Below, piece by piece: positions 23,210 through 23,540 of a stretch of DNA of 23,540 bases. The position numbers and the translations under genes are program-made. Under the pieces are notes generated by a model. It did no database searches, was not told the origin of the DNA, and worked only from the letters and a program-made list of their open reading frames with translations. Origin of the DNA: JAYZVT01 sp050248375 (GTDB lineage: Bacteria > Pseudomonadota > Alphaproteobacteria > Rhizobiales > Methyloligellaceae); NCBI GenBank assembly GCA_050248375.1, contig JBFWSL010000022.1:1-23540 (forward strand), given 5' to 3'. Position 1 is the first letter of the stretch, and every line of letters begins with the position of its first letter.

Positions 23210-23540
23210 TCACCGCGTTCTAAACGCGGAAGCGGATAGCACGATGCCCACGACGAACAGGGGCACGAGGGACATGTGCGGCATGTCGATCGCGTCCCTC
23301 AGCCTGCCGCTCGCGAGAGCGACGGCAGAAGACAGCGCATAGCCTATACCCAGCACTCCGGCCGAGAACCGGCCGACCTCCCCGCGCGGCGCCAGCAGAG
23401 GCGGCAGCGACATGGCGAGAATGAATGTCGCCGCGCCGACAACACCGAACGCCGCCGTGGCGAGCAGGATCGTCCATGCGGAAGGAGCAAAGATCAGCCC
23501 CGCGACCGCAAGCATGGCGGCCAGCCCCGACAGCATGAGA
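23210..23540 (-). CDS. MFS transporter, C-terminal part (cut by window edge)
   Basis: About 109 C-terminal residues are visible; the frame remains open through the right edge, so the ATG ending at 23536 is probably internal. Four hydrophobic helices can be seen (starting with L-A-A-M-L-A-V-A-G-L-I-F-A, then T-I-L-L-A-T-A-A-F-G-V-V-G, G-V-L-G-I-G-Y-A-L-S-S-A-V-A-L and M-S-L-V-P-L-F-V-V-G-I-V-L), and the loop F-S-A-G-V-L-G-I-G-Y is typical of the CynX/NimT-like MFS proteins. HpsU, the proposed DHPS importer of Cupriavidus, is also an MFS protein, but this gene is convergent to the dehydrogenase operon, so the link is weak. Confidence 0.8.
   Translation of the reverse strand, partial: LMLSGLAAMLAVAGLIFAPSAWTILLATAAFGVVGAATFILAMSLPPLLAPRGEVGRFSAGVLGIGYALSSAVALASGRLRDAIDMPHMSLVPLFVVGIVLSASAFRTR

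Overview
The window is GC-rich (only a few intergenic stretches are AT-rich), densely packed and almost wholly metabolic and transport genes. Gene content and protein style (several ABC systems, a TRAP transporter, LacI and IclR regulators, a Rieske oxygenase, an HpsN-type dehydrogenase) suggest the accessory catabolic part of an alphaproteobacterial genome, probably of the Hyphomicrobiales/Rhizobiales kind. That assignment is an inference from style. I see no rRNA, tRNA, CRISPR array, insertion sequence or phage gene.

Layout. (1) 1-3570, plus strand: the last codons of an unknown gene, an amidohydrolase-fold protein with degenerate metal-site motifs, and a TauABC/SsuABC-type ABC importer (ATPase, NMT1-type binding protein, permease). 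(2) 3647-9974, plus strand: a LacI-family regulator behind a promoter with a perfect 16-bp palindrome, then a complete ABC importer (iron/polyamine/phosphonate-type binding protein, two permeases, TOBE-type ATPase), a GpdQ-like metallophosphodiesterase, and a DUF1801 protein. This looks like a uptake-and-hydrolysis operon for a phosphodiester or related phospho-compound. (3) 17624 down to 10051, minus strand: a seven-gene operon of Rieske oxygenase, its flavin/2Fe-2S reductase, a Tat-exported TRAP binding protein, the two TRAP membrane subunits, a TauE/SafE (TSUP) exporter and a 3-hydroxybutyrate-dehydrogenase-like SDR. (4) 17941-18753: a divergent IclR-family regulator. (5) 18763-23124: a LacI regulator (minus) divergent from a three-dehydrogenase operon (histidinol-dehydrogenase-like, SDR, zinc alcohol dehydrogenase). 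This matches the composition of the hpsR-hpsN-hpsO-hpsP cluster for 2,3-dihydroxypropane-1-sulfonate (DHPS) oxidation. (6) 23210-end, minus strand: the C-terminal part of an MFS transporter.

The most interesting point is regulatory. A palindrome in front of the hpsN-like operon (19858-19875) recurs with 13 of 14 core bases identical just upstream of the Rieske-TRAP-TSUP promoter (17731-17746). With the sulfite-exporter-type TSUP protein, this suggests that blocks 3 and 5 form one LacI-controlled regulon. The Rieske oxygenase may therefore be an undescribed step in organosulfonate catabolism. The substrate is not determinable from sequence, and no desulfonating enzyme (SuyAB, CuyA, Xsc) lies inside the window.
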